This document shows positions 26,242-33,833 of a stretch of 64,000 nt of DNA, one piece after another. The translations under genes were made by a program, and so were the position numbers. The notes under the pieces are model-generated. The model searched no databases and was not told the DNA's origin. It saw nothing but the letters and a program-made list of their open reading frames with translations. Where the stretch lies: contig CAWBPA010000024.1 in the NCBI GenBank assembly GCA_963790545.1, positions 186,001 through 250,000 of the forward strand, in the 5' to 3' direction. The stretch is from DATBJG01 sp963790545. Its GTDB lineage: Bacteria > Acidobacteriota > Vicinamibacteria > Vicinamibacterales > JAMQPK01. Position 1 is the stretch's first letter. Each line of letters starts with the position of its first letter.

Positions 26242-26257
26242 TGTCCGATTGAGGACA
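26242..26257. promoter_or_regulatory. TGTNC-N6-GNACA operator between the SYLF and coiled-coil genes
   Basis: TGTCC-GATTGA-GGACA, exact and perfectly symmetric in its arms, embedded in a longer 9-bp inverted repeat (GTCCTCAAT-GTCCG-ATTGAGGAC). It lies 77 bases from the SYLF start and 50 from ATG 26307. A one-mismatch copy (TGTTC-AATAGA-GCGCA) is at 26210-26225. Confidence 0.65.
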
Positions 26258-26306
26258 TCTCTCGAGCGGCGCAGCTGGTACGCTTGACGGGTAAGGTAGA
26301 TTGAAC

Positions 26307-26651
26307 ATGAACAAGCCCATCAGTTCTACATCGGGGTCGGAGGCTGCCAGGAATGAGGCTGAACGGTTCAGGCAGCTGGCAGAGGATGCGCGTCACGTTC
26401 GCGATCAGAACCGCGAGGCGAGCGAAACCATACGGCAGGAGCGAGAGCAGCTACGGGAAACCGCTGAGACGGCGCGCTCCGCCAGCGAGGAGGCACGGAC
26501 CGCGGCCGAGGCTGCGCGTCAAGCGGTGGTAGACGCGGTGAGTGCCACGGCCGATACCCTGAACGCGACGCTCGAACAAATGAAAGTCGTCGAGGAAATG
26601 CGGCGGACCCTCCGTGAAATGAAGGACCTGAGCAAGCTCGACTCCAACTAG
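26307..26651 (+). CDS. Coiled-coil protein (114 aa)
   Basis: 114 residues, almost entirely one charged helix: EAERFRQLAEDARHVRDQNR, EASETIRQEREQLRETAETA, RSASEEARTAAEAARQAVVD and EQMKVVEEMRRTLREMKDL, with seven-residue hydrophobic spacing, so an elongated coiled coil. ATG 26307 has AAGGTAG 8 bases upstream; a TTG six bases earlier is less likely. The stop overlaps the 3' end of the convergent desaturase by four bases. Function unknown; the divergent operator suggests stress control. Confidence 0.75.
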   Translation: MNKPISSTSGSEAARNEAERFRQLAEDARHVRDQNREASETIRQEREQLRETAETARSASEEARTAAEAARQAVVDAVSATADTLNATLEQMKVVEEMRRTLREMKDLSKLDSN

Positions 26652-27439
26652 TGTCCCGTCGTCCCCCATGATGTGGCGCGGCCCGTCTCCTCAATCGTTC
26701 GAGAGGGGCGTGCCAGCTTCATGCGGGTCAACAGCTGAATGATCGGCCAGCTCGGATCGATTTCACCTGATCGCGCGCTGAACTTGGGACTGCGGGGAAA
26801 GCCATGATGATTGTTGTGGAACCCCTCACCACCCGTGAGGAGCGCCAGCCATCGAATGTTGGTCGCCGTATTGTCGAAGGTCCGATAGCCGCGAGAATGG
26901 CAGAGACCGTTAATCGACGATGAAAGGAAAAAAACGTAGATCACGGCATGCAAGCCGGCCGCGAGTAGTCCCCAACCCACGCCGATGAGGGCGCAGAGGG
27001 CGACCGTGCCGGCAACCGGGCCGACCAGTCCGTAGTTGAATAGCAGCCGGTCCCACCGATCCGCCTTAATGTCGCGCGCGTACTTCTCGACGGTCTCTAG
27101 GGTGTGCGCCTCCCGCACGTAATAGAACACATTACCCAGCTGCACGGGCCAAAAGCCCTTCAACTGCGGGCTGTGCGGATCGCCCTCTTCATCCGTAAAC
27201 GCATGGTGCTTGCGGTGGACAGCCACCCACTCCTTGGTCGACAAGCCAGTCGTGACCCACAGCGCGAATCTGAAAAGCCATGCAATCGCCGGATGCAGAG
27301 TCAGCGCGCCATGCGTGGCGCAGCGATGCAAGTAAATCGTGGTACTGAAGGTGGCAACCTGGGTGAGACAGATGGCGATCCCGAGGCTGATGAGGAGTGA
27401 TAACACCACGGCGACACCTCCCCTGAGAAGTCTCCTCAC
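26648..27439 (-). CDS. Membrane acyl-lipid/acyl-CoA desaturase
   Basis: About 263-residue integral membrane fatty-acid desaturase that introduces a double bond using a di-iron centre. The three histidine boxes are visible: HRCATHG, HRKHH (in EWVAVHRKHHAFTDEEGDPH) and EGFHNNHH. Several hydrophobic segments surround them (VAVVLSLLISLGIAICL, VAGTVALCALIGVGWGLLAA). The frame is open to 27487, but GTG 27439 follows AGGCAGGCGG and leaves two tandem operators just upstream, so that start is preferred. Its place in the regulon suggests membrane-fluidity adjustment under stress (inference). No ferredoxin or reductase partner is adjacent. Confidence 0.88.
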   Translation of the reverse strand: MRRLLRGGVAVVLSLLISLGIAICLTQVATFSTTIYLHRCATHGALTLHPAIAWLFRFALWVTTGLSTKEWVAVHRKHHAFTDEEGDPHSPQLKGFWPVQLGNVFYYVREAHTLETVEKYARDIKADRWDRLLFNYGLVGPVAGTVALCALIGVGWGLLAAGLHAVIYVFFLSSSINGLCHSRGYRTFDNTATNIRWLALLTGGEGFHNNHHGFPRSPKFSARSGEIDPSWPIIQLLTRMKLARPSRTIEETGRATSWGTTGH

Positions 27440-27465
27440 TGTATGCCGCCTGCCTGGGCGTCGAA

Positions 27466-27496
27466 TGTCCCCAATTGCACAGTCCACAACTGAACA
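27466..27496. promoter_or_regulatory. Tandem TGTNC-N6-GNACA operators upstream of the desaturase
   Basis: TGTCC-CCAATT-GCACA (27466-27481, exact) abuts a one-mismatch copy AGTCC-ACAACT-GAACA (27481-27496), sharing one base. They end 27 bases before the desaturase GTG, where binding might block rather than aid transcription. Confidence 0.55.
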
Positions 27497-27583
27497 GCGG
27501 GCGCTCGTTCCGATCGCGCATAGTTGTGCGCAGCATGGGCAAGGTTCGCAGAGTCACCCGTTTCACGAGCCGCTAGTCCGTGC

Positions 27584-27615
27584 GAGGGCGGCGGATCGTC
27601 GCCGCCCTCGTTTTC
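27584..27615 (+). terminator. Strong stem-loop with T-run upstream of 27648
   Basis: Perfect 11-bp stem CGAGGGCGGCG / CGCCGCCCTCG, loop GATCGT, followed by TTTTC. It has intrinsic-terminator form on the plus strand, yet no plus-strand gene ends here; it precedes the small gene at 27648 by about 33 bases, so it could act as an attenuator or leader hairpin. Confidence 0.5.
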
Positions 27616-27647
27616 AACGCGGGCGACACCCTCGCTGGAGAATTCAC

Positions 27648-27797
27648 ATGCTGTACACCATCGCCGTCATTCTGTTGGTCGCGTGGTTCCTCGGGATCGT
27701 CGGAACCTACACGATTGGCTCGCTCGTCCATGTACTGTTGGTGGTTGCAATCGTGCTGGGCGTCATGGGAATGCTCAGCGGGCGGCGCCTGGCATAA
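27648..27797 (+). CDS. lmo0937-like small membrane protein (49 aa)
   Basis: 49 residues: MLYTIAVILLVAWFLGIVGT, YTIGSLVHVLLVVAIVLGVM, GMLSGRRLA. Two hydrophobic helices separated by TYTIGS, the lmo0937/DUF5670 layout; paralog of 9050-9205. GGAG lies 8 bases before ATG 27648. Preceded by a strong stem-loop. Role unknown. Confidence 0.8.
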   Translation: MLYTIAVILLVAWFLGIVGTYTIGSLVHVLLVVAIVLGVMGMLSGRRLA

Positions 27798-27866
27798 AGG
27801 CGCCGACACGTGCGCGGCTCAGGGCCGCGTTTGGAGGGCTGGCATTCTGGCCGTCAAGCCACGATC

Positions 27867-29258
27867 TCAATCCATGATCTGGATCGATCCCACGACTCGG
27901 CGGAACGTGCCTTCGTAGTCCGAGAAGCGGTCGCGCGGAGCGACCCCGAGCACGTAGAAGAGGTTGGCGTCACCTAGCAGCACGGTGAACAAAGCGATGC
28001 GTTCTTGCTGGCCGGTCGCGTCCGACACGTTCGAAATCAGCGTGTGGAGGCCCTGCCGGCCGCCAATCGTCGCCCGGTCGTAGCCGGAGGGCCGACCGAG
28101 ATTTGGGTTGGTGCGCGCCAGCGAGGCGACGAGCTCATCGGTCGCGGTGCGCAAGTCATGCGTCTCGTTACGGGCAACTCCGATTTCCACACCGTGAGTG
28201 AAGACACTCTGCTCGCCCGCGTTGCTGTAGGCCCCGTCGGGCGCGAAGGTGACGGTGTTGCTGCGTGGCAACTCGCGCCAGTTCGATGGCACGCTGACAC
28301 GAAACAGGTCGCCTTCCGTATACACGGTGTACGTCGACGAGGGTGGCGCCACTCGACCAGGATCGAGCCTTTCGTCAGGGTGCTGAGCCGCGACCGGCCG
28401 CCTTCCGCATCGCCTCTTCGGTGGTCGGCGCTGGCGTCATCCGGCGCAGGCGCGCCTGCGCCCGCGTGAACGCGCGCGTATCGCGTACCGGGTCGCGCAC
28501 CTCGAGCAGCTCCGCTTCGCGTGTGATGTACTCGTAGCGGTCTCCTGGATTCGGATGGTCGCTGAGCCACTGTGGGCCACCCGAGCCGCCCTGCTTCTCG
28601 ATCGTCTTGAACATACTGGCCATCTCGAGCGGGTCATACCCGGCCGCGGCCATGACGTGCGATCCCAGCAGATCGGCCTGGCGTTCGAACTCGCGGCTGA
28701 ATCGCAGGAATGCCGTGCCGAGCCCGAACTGCGTGCCCTGCGCCACGGCGCTGCCAACCTTGCCGCCGATGATGGAGCCGACGACCGCACCCAACAGCGT
28801 CCCGATCTCGTATTTCGTCGCCTTGCTGGCCTGCGCCGTGCCGTGCCGCAGCGCGACGTGGCTGAGCTCGTGGGCCATGACGCTGGCGACCTCGCCTTCG
28901 GTGTGCGCTGCTTCAATCATCCCGCGATTGAGGTACATCGGTCCGCCAGGCAGGGCGAACGCGTTGATCTCGCGCGCATTGACGACCCGGTATGAATAGC
29001 GGAACTCGGGATGCTCCAATTCCTGCGGGATGGACTCGACGAGCCGCCGTCCGATCGACGCCACTGACGAGGTCACCTCTTCATCGCGCAACAGCGGCAG
29101 CTGCTGTTCGACTTCCGCGGCAGCCTTTCGGCCGAGCTCCACGTCCTGCGCCGGCGAGTACTTGTTATTCGGCGGTGTGATGACGGTCTGCGCACCAATC
29201 GCGATCACGACAGCAGCACGCCGACGGCAGTGAGGACGCGGGAGAAGCGTATGTTCAT
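27867..29258 (-). CDS. Exported M48-family metalloprotease with C-terminal domain, frameshifted
   Basis: The catalytic part (ITPPNNKYSPAQDVELGRKA onward) contains the zinc motif HELSH in SVMAHELSHVALRHGTAQ, a glycine-zipper insertion (GTLLGAVVGSIIGGKVGSAV) and FSREFERQADLLGSHVMAAA with the third ligand. A second reading frame (28352-27867: YTVYTEGDLFRVSVPSNW...QSVFTHGVEIGVARNE) matches the C-terminal domain I know behind acidobacterial M48 proteases. One extra base near 28385 joins them through a linker ending GRVAPPSSTY. The signal peptide (MNIRFSRVLTAVGVLL, ATG 29258) is also out of frame, by a missing base (or two extra) near 29212. Corrected length about 464 residues. An exact operator lies 68 bases upstream. 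Confidence 0.8.
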
Positions 29259-29325
29259 GAGGGGGTTGCCATTGCTGGACGACAGCCGACGTAGAGGAGC
29301 GTAGGAGCAGTGCCCGGCCGCGGTC

Positions 29326-29341
29326 TGTACCCGATTGCACA
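29326..29341. promoter_or_regulatory. TGTNC-N6-GNACA operator between M48 protease and DksA-like genes
   Basis: TGTAC-CCGATT-GCACA, exact match; its core CCCGATTGCACA is identical to the site at 10175. It is 68 bases upstream of the protease start and 160 upstream of the plus-strand DksA-like gene. Confidence 0.55.
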
Positions 29342-29500
29342 CGCGACGTGCGCACTGGTCGGATTGAGCACGCGCCGATGTGCCGGCGCTTCGCCCGCGG
29401 CCGGACGATTGGCTGCCGTGTGGCCGATGCGAGCGGTGTTCACAACAACACAGACACGTCTGGGCCTCTTCCGACATGCTGCGTGACGTAGGAGACGAAC

Positions 29501-29923
29501 ATGCCCGATACCACCAGACGGAATGCAGGCCTGACGCAGATGCTGATCGAACGGCGGCGCGAGCTGCAGGACGACGTCCAGAGTCGCATCCGCAACGGGC
29601 GAACCGACCGACCGACCGAAGTGCGCGATGATCTCGAAGTGTCCGATGCCGACATCTCGGAAGATATCGAGTTGGCTCTGCTCCAGATGAGGGCACAGAC
29701 TCTGACCCGCATCGACGAGGCGCTCTTCCTGCTTCACGCGGGCGAGTACGGGTCCTGTGTCGACTGCGACGACGAGATAGCTGAACGACGACTCCGAGCG
29801 CTGCCCTTCGCGGTGCGTTGTCAGGCGTGCGAAGAGAGACGAGAGGTGGGGCAAGCACGGGCGCGGCAGCTCGCTCAACGACGCGGCAGCCTCTCGCTGT
29901 TCTCGGATGCGGTCAGCTCCTAG
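29501..29923 (+). CDS. TraR/DksA-family zinc-finger protein
   Basis: 140-residue protein with an N-terminal coiled region (LTQMLIERRRELQDDVQSRI...ISEDIELALLQMRAQTLTRI) and a C-terminal C4 zinc finger: C-x2-C (YGSCVDCDDEIAERRL) and C-x2-C (VRCQACEERREV). This is the TraR/DksA layout, whose members modulate RNA polymerase through the secondary channel with ppGpp. The coiled-coil tip Asp-Ala-like motif cannot be confirmed. ATG 29501 has GTAGGAGACG upstream. Probably stress-linked transcription control. Confidence 0.88.
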   Translation: MPDTTRRNAGLTQMLIERRRELQDDVQSRIRNGRTDRPTEVRDDLEVSDADISEDIELALLQMRAQTLTRIDEALFLLHAGEYGSCVDCDDEIAERRLRALPFAVRCQACEERREVGQARARQLAQRRGSLSLFSDAVSS

Positions 29924-29955
29924 CTAGTCCCAGGGACCACTTGGATTGACGTGGA

Positions 29956-32283
29956 TCAAAACAGACTTTTCCTGGGCGTGAGCCGCGGGAAGGGTCGGCC
30001 GACTTCGGCGGGTGACGTGCGCAGCGGCCTCACGCTGAACACGGATGCCACAGCATCACCGGCGACGTCTATCGCGAGCGGCGGAGTGGGCGGCAGCAGC
30101 GAGGCCGTGATGCGCCCTTCCATCCGGGCGGGAAACGCCGGCGCCTCGCCCATGATCTTGTCGCGGTACACGCCGAGCATCAATTCCTGAAACACCGGCA
30201 GCGCTACTCTCCCCCCGGTTTCTCTCGGTCCGAGAGAACGGTTGTCGTCGAAGCCGATCCTGACGGCTGCGGTAATGCCATCGGGACCGTATGTCGAGCC
30301 CACGAAGATCGCATCCCTGAACTCATTAGTCGTTCCGGTCTTTCCCATGATGGCGATCGGGAACCCGTGTGACGCCAGGGCATGCGCTGTGCCGGTAGGC
30401 AGGCGCACGACACCACGCAAGCCTTCCTGGATGAGCGAGAGCGCATGGGCGCCAATAGAGGTCGGCACTGGACCACGCCGGGTCACGGCCACTTCCTCAC
30501 CCGAATCTCGGACGATCGCCCGGATCACATACGGCTCGGCCATGACGCCCGAGGCCATCGTGCGGTACGCGTTGGCCAGCTCCAGGAGGTTCATTTCGGA
30601 CGCACCCAGAGCCGTCGTGGGATAGCGTTCGAGCCTCGTCCGGACCCCGAGACTCCGCGAGGTCCGCAGCACGCTGTCGATCCCGATTTGCTCGGTGATC
30701 CACACGGCCACTGCGTTTCTGGACTCGGCGAGCGCTTGACGGATAGGGATCAAGCCCTTAAAGCGGCCATCGTAGTTCGAGATCCACTTCAGCGGGCGCC
30801 CGGTTCCATTCGAGACGCCGATCGGTTCGTCGGGTACCAACGTCTCGAGCGTGAACCCGCCGTCCCGAAACGCGGCGAGATACACGATCGGCTTCATCGC
30901 CGATCCGGGCTGACGCAGGGAACGCGTGACGCGGTTGTAATCGCTGTAGGAGGCCGAGCGTCCGTTGAAGACCTGCCGGCCGCCCGTCTCGGCCAGAATC
31001 CGTCCATCGCCGTTCTGCAGCACGACGACCGAGCCCTGGATCATCCCTCGGGCCTTCGGATGTCGCTGCTCGTACCGCGCGAGACCGTGCTCCAGCGCGT
31101 CGTTCACGATGTCTTGCACGCGGGCGTTCACAGTCGCGAAGACGTGAATCCGTCCCTGCAGAAGGTCTTCCACACTGAGCTCGGCGTGGCGGACTTTGAA
31201 CTCCGCGAGGACATGCTCGACGACGGTAGACGCCTGGAGCGCCTGTCGTTTGTCGTGGCGCACAATGTCAAGCGAGCGCCCCTTGGCGTGCGCCGTTGCC
31301 TCCGGCGACAGGAACCCATTCGCTTTCATCAGGGTCAGCGTCTGGTTTCGCCGGCGTAAGACTATTCCTGTGGCCCTGGCGCTCGGCGCGTAGTCGCGAG
31401 GCGATTTGGCAATGCCGGCGAGCAATGCGGCTTTGTCGGCATCATCGGCGGTGAAGGTCGTGAGTCGCCGGCCGAAATAGTATTCCGCCGCCCTCGCAAA
31501 CCCGTACTGACCGTTGCCCATGTACACGGAGCTCGCGTATCGCGCGAGAATCTCTTCCTTCGCGCGGCGCTTCGACCCGAACCGCTGACGCATCTCTTGT
31601 TCGAGCCACAGCGAGAGCCGCATCTCTTCTCGCTTGCGAACGAGCATGTTGACACTGCGCGCGCCCATGACTGACGCCAGTAGATAGGCCACGAGCCCGG
31701 TGTGCCGAAGCTGGTAACTGTTTTCCTGTGCCGTGACGCGGCGAAGAAACGTGCCTCGCACGAGCTGTTGGGTAATCGTCGATCCGCCTTGCGGGAAGAC
31801 CTTCACGCCATCCATCTCGTCGTGACGGCCGCCCCTCATCAGCCGTCCCACAAGCATGCCGCCTCTGACCTTGCCAAGCACGCGAGGTACGCTGAGGTAG
31901 TCGACCCCGTTGTGGGAGAAGAAGCGCTTGTCCTCGGCGGCGAGGATCGCGTCACGAACAATCGGTGGAATGTCCTCGTACCGTGCGATCTCGCGGTACT
32001 CTCGGGCCAGCTCGATGAGCGGTTTGCCGGCGGCGTCGTAGACGCGACCGATCGTTGGGAACTCAAAACGTGTGAAGGGCCCGAGGTCGGGCAGGTTGTG
32101 GCGATTGAAGTAGACGTGATGGAACTCGGCGGCCGCCAGGAGAATGGCGAGCACGGGCGCGGCGGCGAAGATGCCGCCACAGGTGAGAAGGAGGATGACA
32201 CGCCTGGTCCAGCGTGTTCTCCTTGTACGACCCGGACTCCCCCGCGCCGGTGCGACCGCGGCCACACCGGCGACCACCGACAT
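29956..32283 (-). CDS. Class A penicillin-binding protein (transglycosylase/transpeptidase)
   Basis: About 775-residue bifunctional peptidoglycan synthase anchored by one N-terminal helix (VILLLTCGGIFAAAPVLAIL). The GT51 domain follows, with the catalytic Glu in AILAAEDKRFFSHNGVD near residue 117 and QGGSTITQQLVRGTF. The transpeptidase domain has SAMK (RQPGSAMKPIVY), SRN (AESRNAVAVW) and KTGT (IMGKTGTTNEFRDA). All catalytic motifs are intact. Start: ATG 32283; GTG 32292 just after GAGAGGGGTGAC is equally possible; the frame is open to 32358. It ends shortly after convergence with the DksA-like gene. Active outside the cytoplasmic membrane. Confidence 0.92.
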   Translation of the reverse strand: MSVVAGVAAVAPARGSPGRTRRTRWTRRVILLLTCGGIFAAAPVLAILLAAAEFHHVYFNRHNLPDLGPFTRFEFPTIGRVYDAAGKPLIELAREYREIARYEDIPPIVRDAILAAEDKRFFSHNGVDYLSVPRVLGKVRGGMLVGRLMRGGRHDEMDGVKVFPQGGSTITQQLVRGTFLRRVTAQENSYQLRHTGLVAYLLASVMGARSVNMLVRKREEMRLSLWLEQEMRQRFGSKRRAKEEILARYASSVYMGNGQYGFARAAEYYFGRRLTTFTADDADKAALLAGIAKSPRDYAPSARATGIVLRRRNQTLTLMKANGFLSPEATAHAKGRSLDIVRHDKRQALQASTVVEHVLAEFKVRHAELSVEDLLQGRIHVFATVNARVQDIVNDALEHGLARYEQRHPKARGMIQGSVVVLQNGDGRILAETGGRQVFNGRSASYSDYNRVTRSLRQPGSAMKPIVYLAAFRDGGFTLETLVPDEPIGVSNGTGRPLKWISNYDGRFKGLIPIRQALAESRNAVAVWITEQIGIDSVLRTSRSLGVRTRLERYPTTALGASEMNLLELANAYRTMASGVMAEPYVIRAIVRDSGEEVAVTRRGPVPTSIGAHALSLIQEGLRGVVRLPTGTAHALASHGFPIAIMGKTGTTNEFRDAIFVGSTYGPDGITAAVRIGFDDNRSLGPRETGGRVALPVFQELMLGVYRDKIMGEAPAFPARMEGRITASLLPPTPPLAIDVAGDAVASVFSVRPLRTSPAEVGRPFPRLTPRKSLF

Positions 32284-32308
32284 CCCGTTCACCACGTCAC
32301 CCCTCTCG

Positions 32309-32461
32309 TCAAAACCGGCCCGACAGCAGCATGATGACCAGAACCACCAAGACGACACCGAGGCCGCCGCTGGGGTAATAACCCCATCCCCGGCTGTGGG
32401 GCCAGGCTGGCATCGCTCCCAGCAGCATCACAGCAACGACGACAAGCAGAATGGTGAGCAT
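32309..32461 (-). CDS. DUF3309 small membrane protein (50 aa)
   Basis: 50 residues: MLTILLVVVAVMLLGAMPAW, PHSRGWGYYPSGGLGVVLVV, LVIMLLSGRF. The order (hydrophobic helix, PxWPHSRxWGYxPSGGLG, hydrophobic helix) is the DUF3309 signature. AAAGGAG lies 6 bases before ATG 32461. It is directly upstream of the PBP gene on the same strand (stop 26 bases before the PBP start), so co-transcription is likely. A near-match operator lies 72 bases upstream. Function unknown. Confidence 0.88.
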   Translation of the reverse strand: MLTILLVVVAVMLLGAMPAWPHSRGWGYYPSGGLGVVLVVLVIMLLSGRF

Positions 32462-32532
32462 CGTTTCTCCTTTACCGAATGACCGTTGACGACTTACCGC
32501 CTCGACAATAGCAAGTCACGCGGTGATCCGTC

Positions 32533-32548
32533 TGTGCACAAACGCACG
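32533..32548. promoter_or_regulatory. Imperfect TGTNC-N6-GNACA operator upstream of DUF3309
   Basis: TGTGC-ACAAAC-GCACG, one mismatch (final A to G), 72 bases upstream of ATG 32461. Confidence 0.4.
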
Positions 32549-32564
32549 TGCGCTCGCAGCACTC

Positions 32565-33158
32565 CTAGTGCTTGACGACCTCGACCGGCGCGACAGGCTC
32601 GACTCGGGCGGTCGGGCGGTCCGTGTTGCCAAAGTCCCCTTTGCTCTCACCAATCGAGGAGATGTCTTCGGCACCCGTTTGCTCGAGAATCTGTTTGCCC
32701 TTGCCCGCCCACTCCTGATCATCCGCGTGCACCGACAGCAGAATCCCGCCCTTCCTCATCCGCCCCTCGTACCGCTTGGCCTGATACTCCGGAATCCCTA
32801 ATCCGATGAGTGCGCCGGTCGTGCCGCCGATGGCTCCGCCGGCGCCCATGCCCGCAAGGGCCGCCACGATGGGCCCTGCTGCGATGAACGGTCCGACGCC
32901 GGGAATCGCCAACATGCCGATGCCCGCCAGCCATCCCAACGCGCCGCCGATGACTGCGCCGGTTCCGCCGCCGGCAACGGCGCCTTCAGCGGATTTCGTG
33001 CCTTTCTCGTGGCCAAACTCCTTCGAGCCAGGGTTCTGTGGAAACAGCACCGACACGTCGGTGTTCCGAAACCCCTTGGTTCTCAACGTGTCAACGGCCG
33101 CGTCTGCACTGTCGTGGGTCGGGTAAATTCCAAATACTGCGGTGTTCTTGCCAGACAT
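32565..33158 (-). CDS. General-stress-type protein with glycine-zipper core (197 aa)
   Basis: 197 residues. The N-terminal domain (AVFGIYPTHDSADAAVDTLR, TKGFRNTDVSVLFPQN) resembles the YflT/general stress protein 17M-like ferredoxin fold. The middle is a Gly/Ala zipper (GGGTGAVIGGALGWLAGIGM, GPIVAALAGMGAGGAIGGTT) likely to insert in or coat membranes. The C-terminal part repeats the fold (GILLSVHADDQEWAGKGKQI). The partial protein at the right edge (63642) has the same general layout. TGGAGGCGAC precedes ATG 33158. Role unknown; associated with stress clusters. Confidence 0.78.
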   Translation of the reverse strand: MSGKNTAVFGIYPTHDSADAAVDTLRTKGFRNTDVSVLFPQNPGSKEFGHEKGTKSAEGAVAGGGTGAVIGGALGWLAGIGMLAIPGVGPFIAAGPIVAALAGMGAGGAIGGTTGALIGLGIPEYQAKRYEGRMRKGGILLSVHADDQEWAGKGKQILEQTGAEDISSIGESKGDFGNTDRPTARVEPVAPVEVVKH

Positions 33159-33350
33159 GTCGCCTCCAGTGATGGTGACCTCGTGCTCTGGACTCTACGG
33201 AGTCGCAGCGCGACGCGGCCGATTACATTGTGATTTCGATTAATTCGACGATGCGAGGGAGTTAATTCGACGATGCGGTCGAGCGTTCCTCGTATGCTGC
33301 GAAATGGGTGCGCGCCGACCAGTACGTTACGCGCATCGGTTGAGTCTGGC

Positions 33351-33366
33351 TGTTCACAACCGAACA
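33351..33366. promoter_or_regulatory. TGTNC-N6-GNACA operator (symmetric, 7-bp arms)
   Basis: TGTTC-ACAACC-GAACA with GC before and GC after, so the arms pair over 7 bases (GCTGTTC / GAACAGC). It lies 193 bases upstream of ATG 33158 and just beyond the 3' end of the 33416 gene. Confidence 0.6.
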
Positions 33367-33415
33367 GCCGCTTATCACATGGCGGGACGGGCTTCAGTGG
33401 ACGCGAGCAATCGTC

Positions 33416-33803
33416 TCAGCGATCGATCCCGTAGTGCTCCTTCACCTTCGCGACGATCTGCGGATCGGTCAGCTTGTCCGTGGTCTCAATTCCGACAATA
33501 CGCTCGGACAGGATCTTGGAGCGGCTGAGACGCTCCTTGAGTTGCAGCTTGGCCTCACCCGGCCCGAAGATGAGAAGAGCCTCGGGTTGCCCCAGCTCAC
33601 TGATGACCTCGTCGTAGGTACTGGTCAAGATGCTGATCATGGCGGTCCTCGTATTTCTTCTCGCCTCCGCCCTCCCGCGGGCCTGAATATCGGCCGTGCG
33701 GTCCGACCTCAGATTCCAGGGTCTTGGCAGTGACGCCACCCGCTGAGGCGGACACGATGACCGCCTTCTTGTGGTCGATCCAAATCCCGACTTTGTGGTT
33801 CAT
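33416..33803 (-). CDS. eRF1-like/host-attachment-type small protein, one frameshift (128 aa)
   Basis: Removing one C near 33620 (DQY|YDEVISELGQPEALLIFG; the sequence reads TACCTACGAC) gives 128 residues: MNHKVGIWIDHKKAVIVSAS, GGVTAKTLESEVGPHGRYSG, DRHDQHLDQYYDEVISELGQ, ALLIFGPGEAKLQLKERL, RIVGIETTDKLTDPQIVAKV. I know this arrangement from small bacterial proteins with an eRF1-domain-like fold. Function unknown. ATG 33803 follows CGAGGTGTT. It lies about 30 bases downstream of the AI-2E-type transporter gene, same strand, so likely one transcript. Confidence 0.78.
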
Positions 33804-33833
33804 AACACCTCGTAAGGGCGTCTGCCCGGGCTG

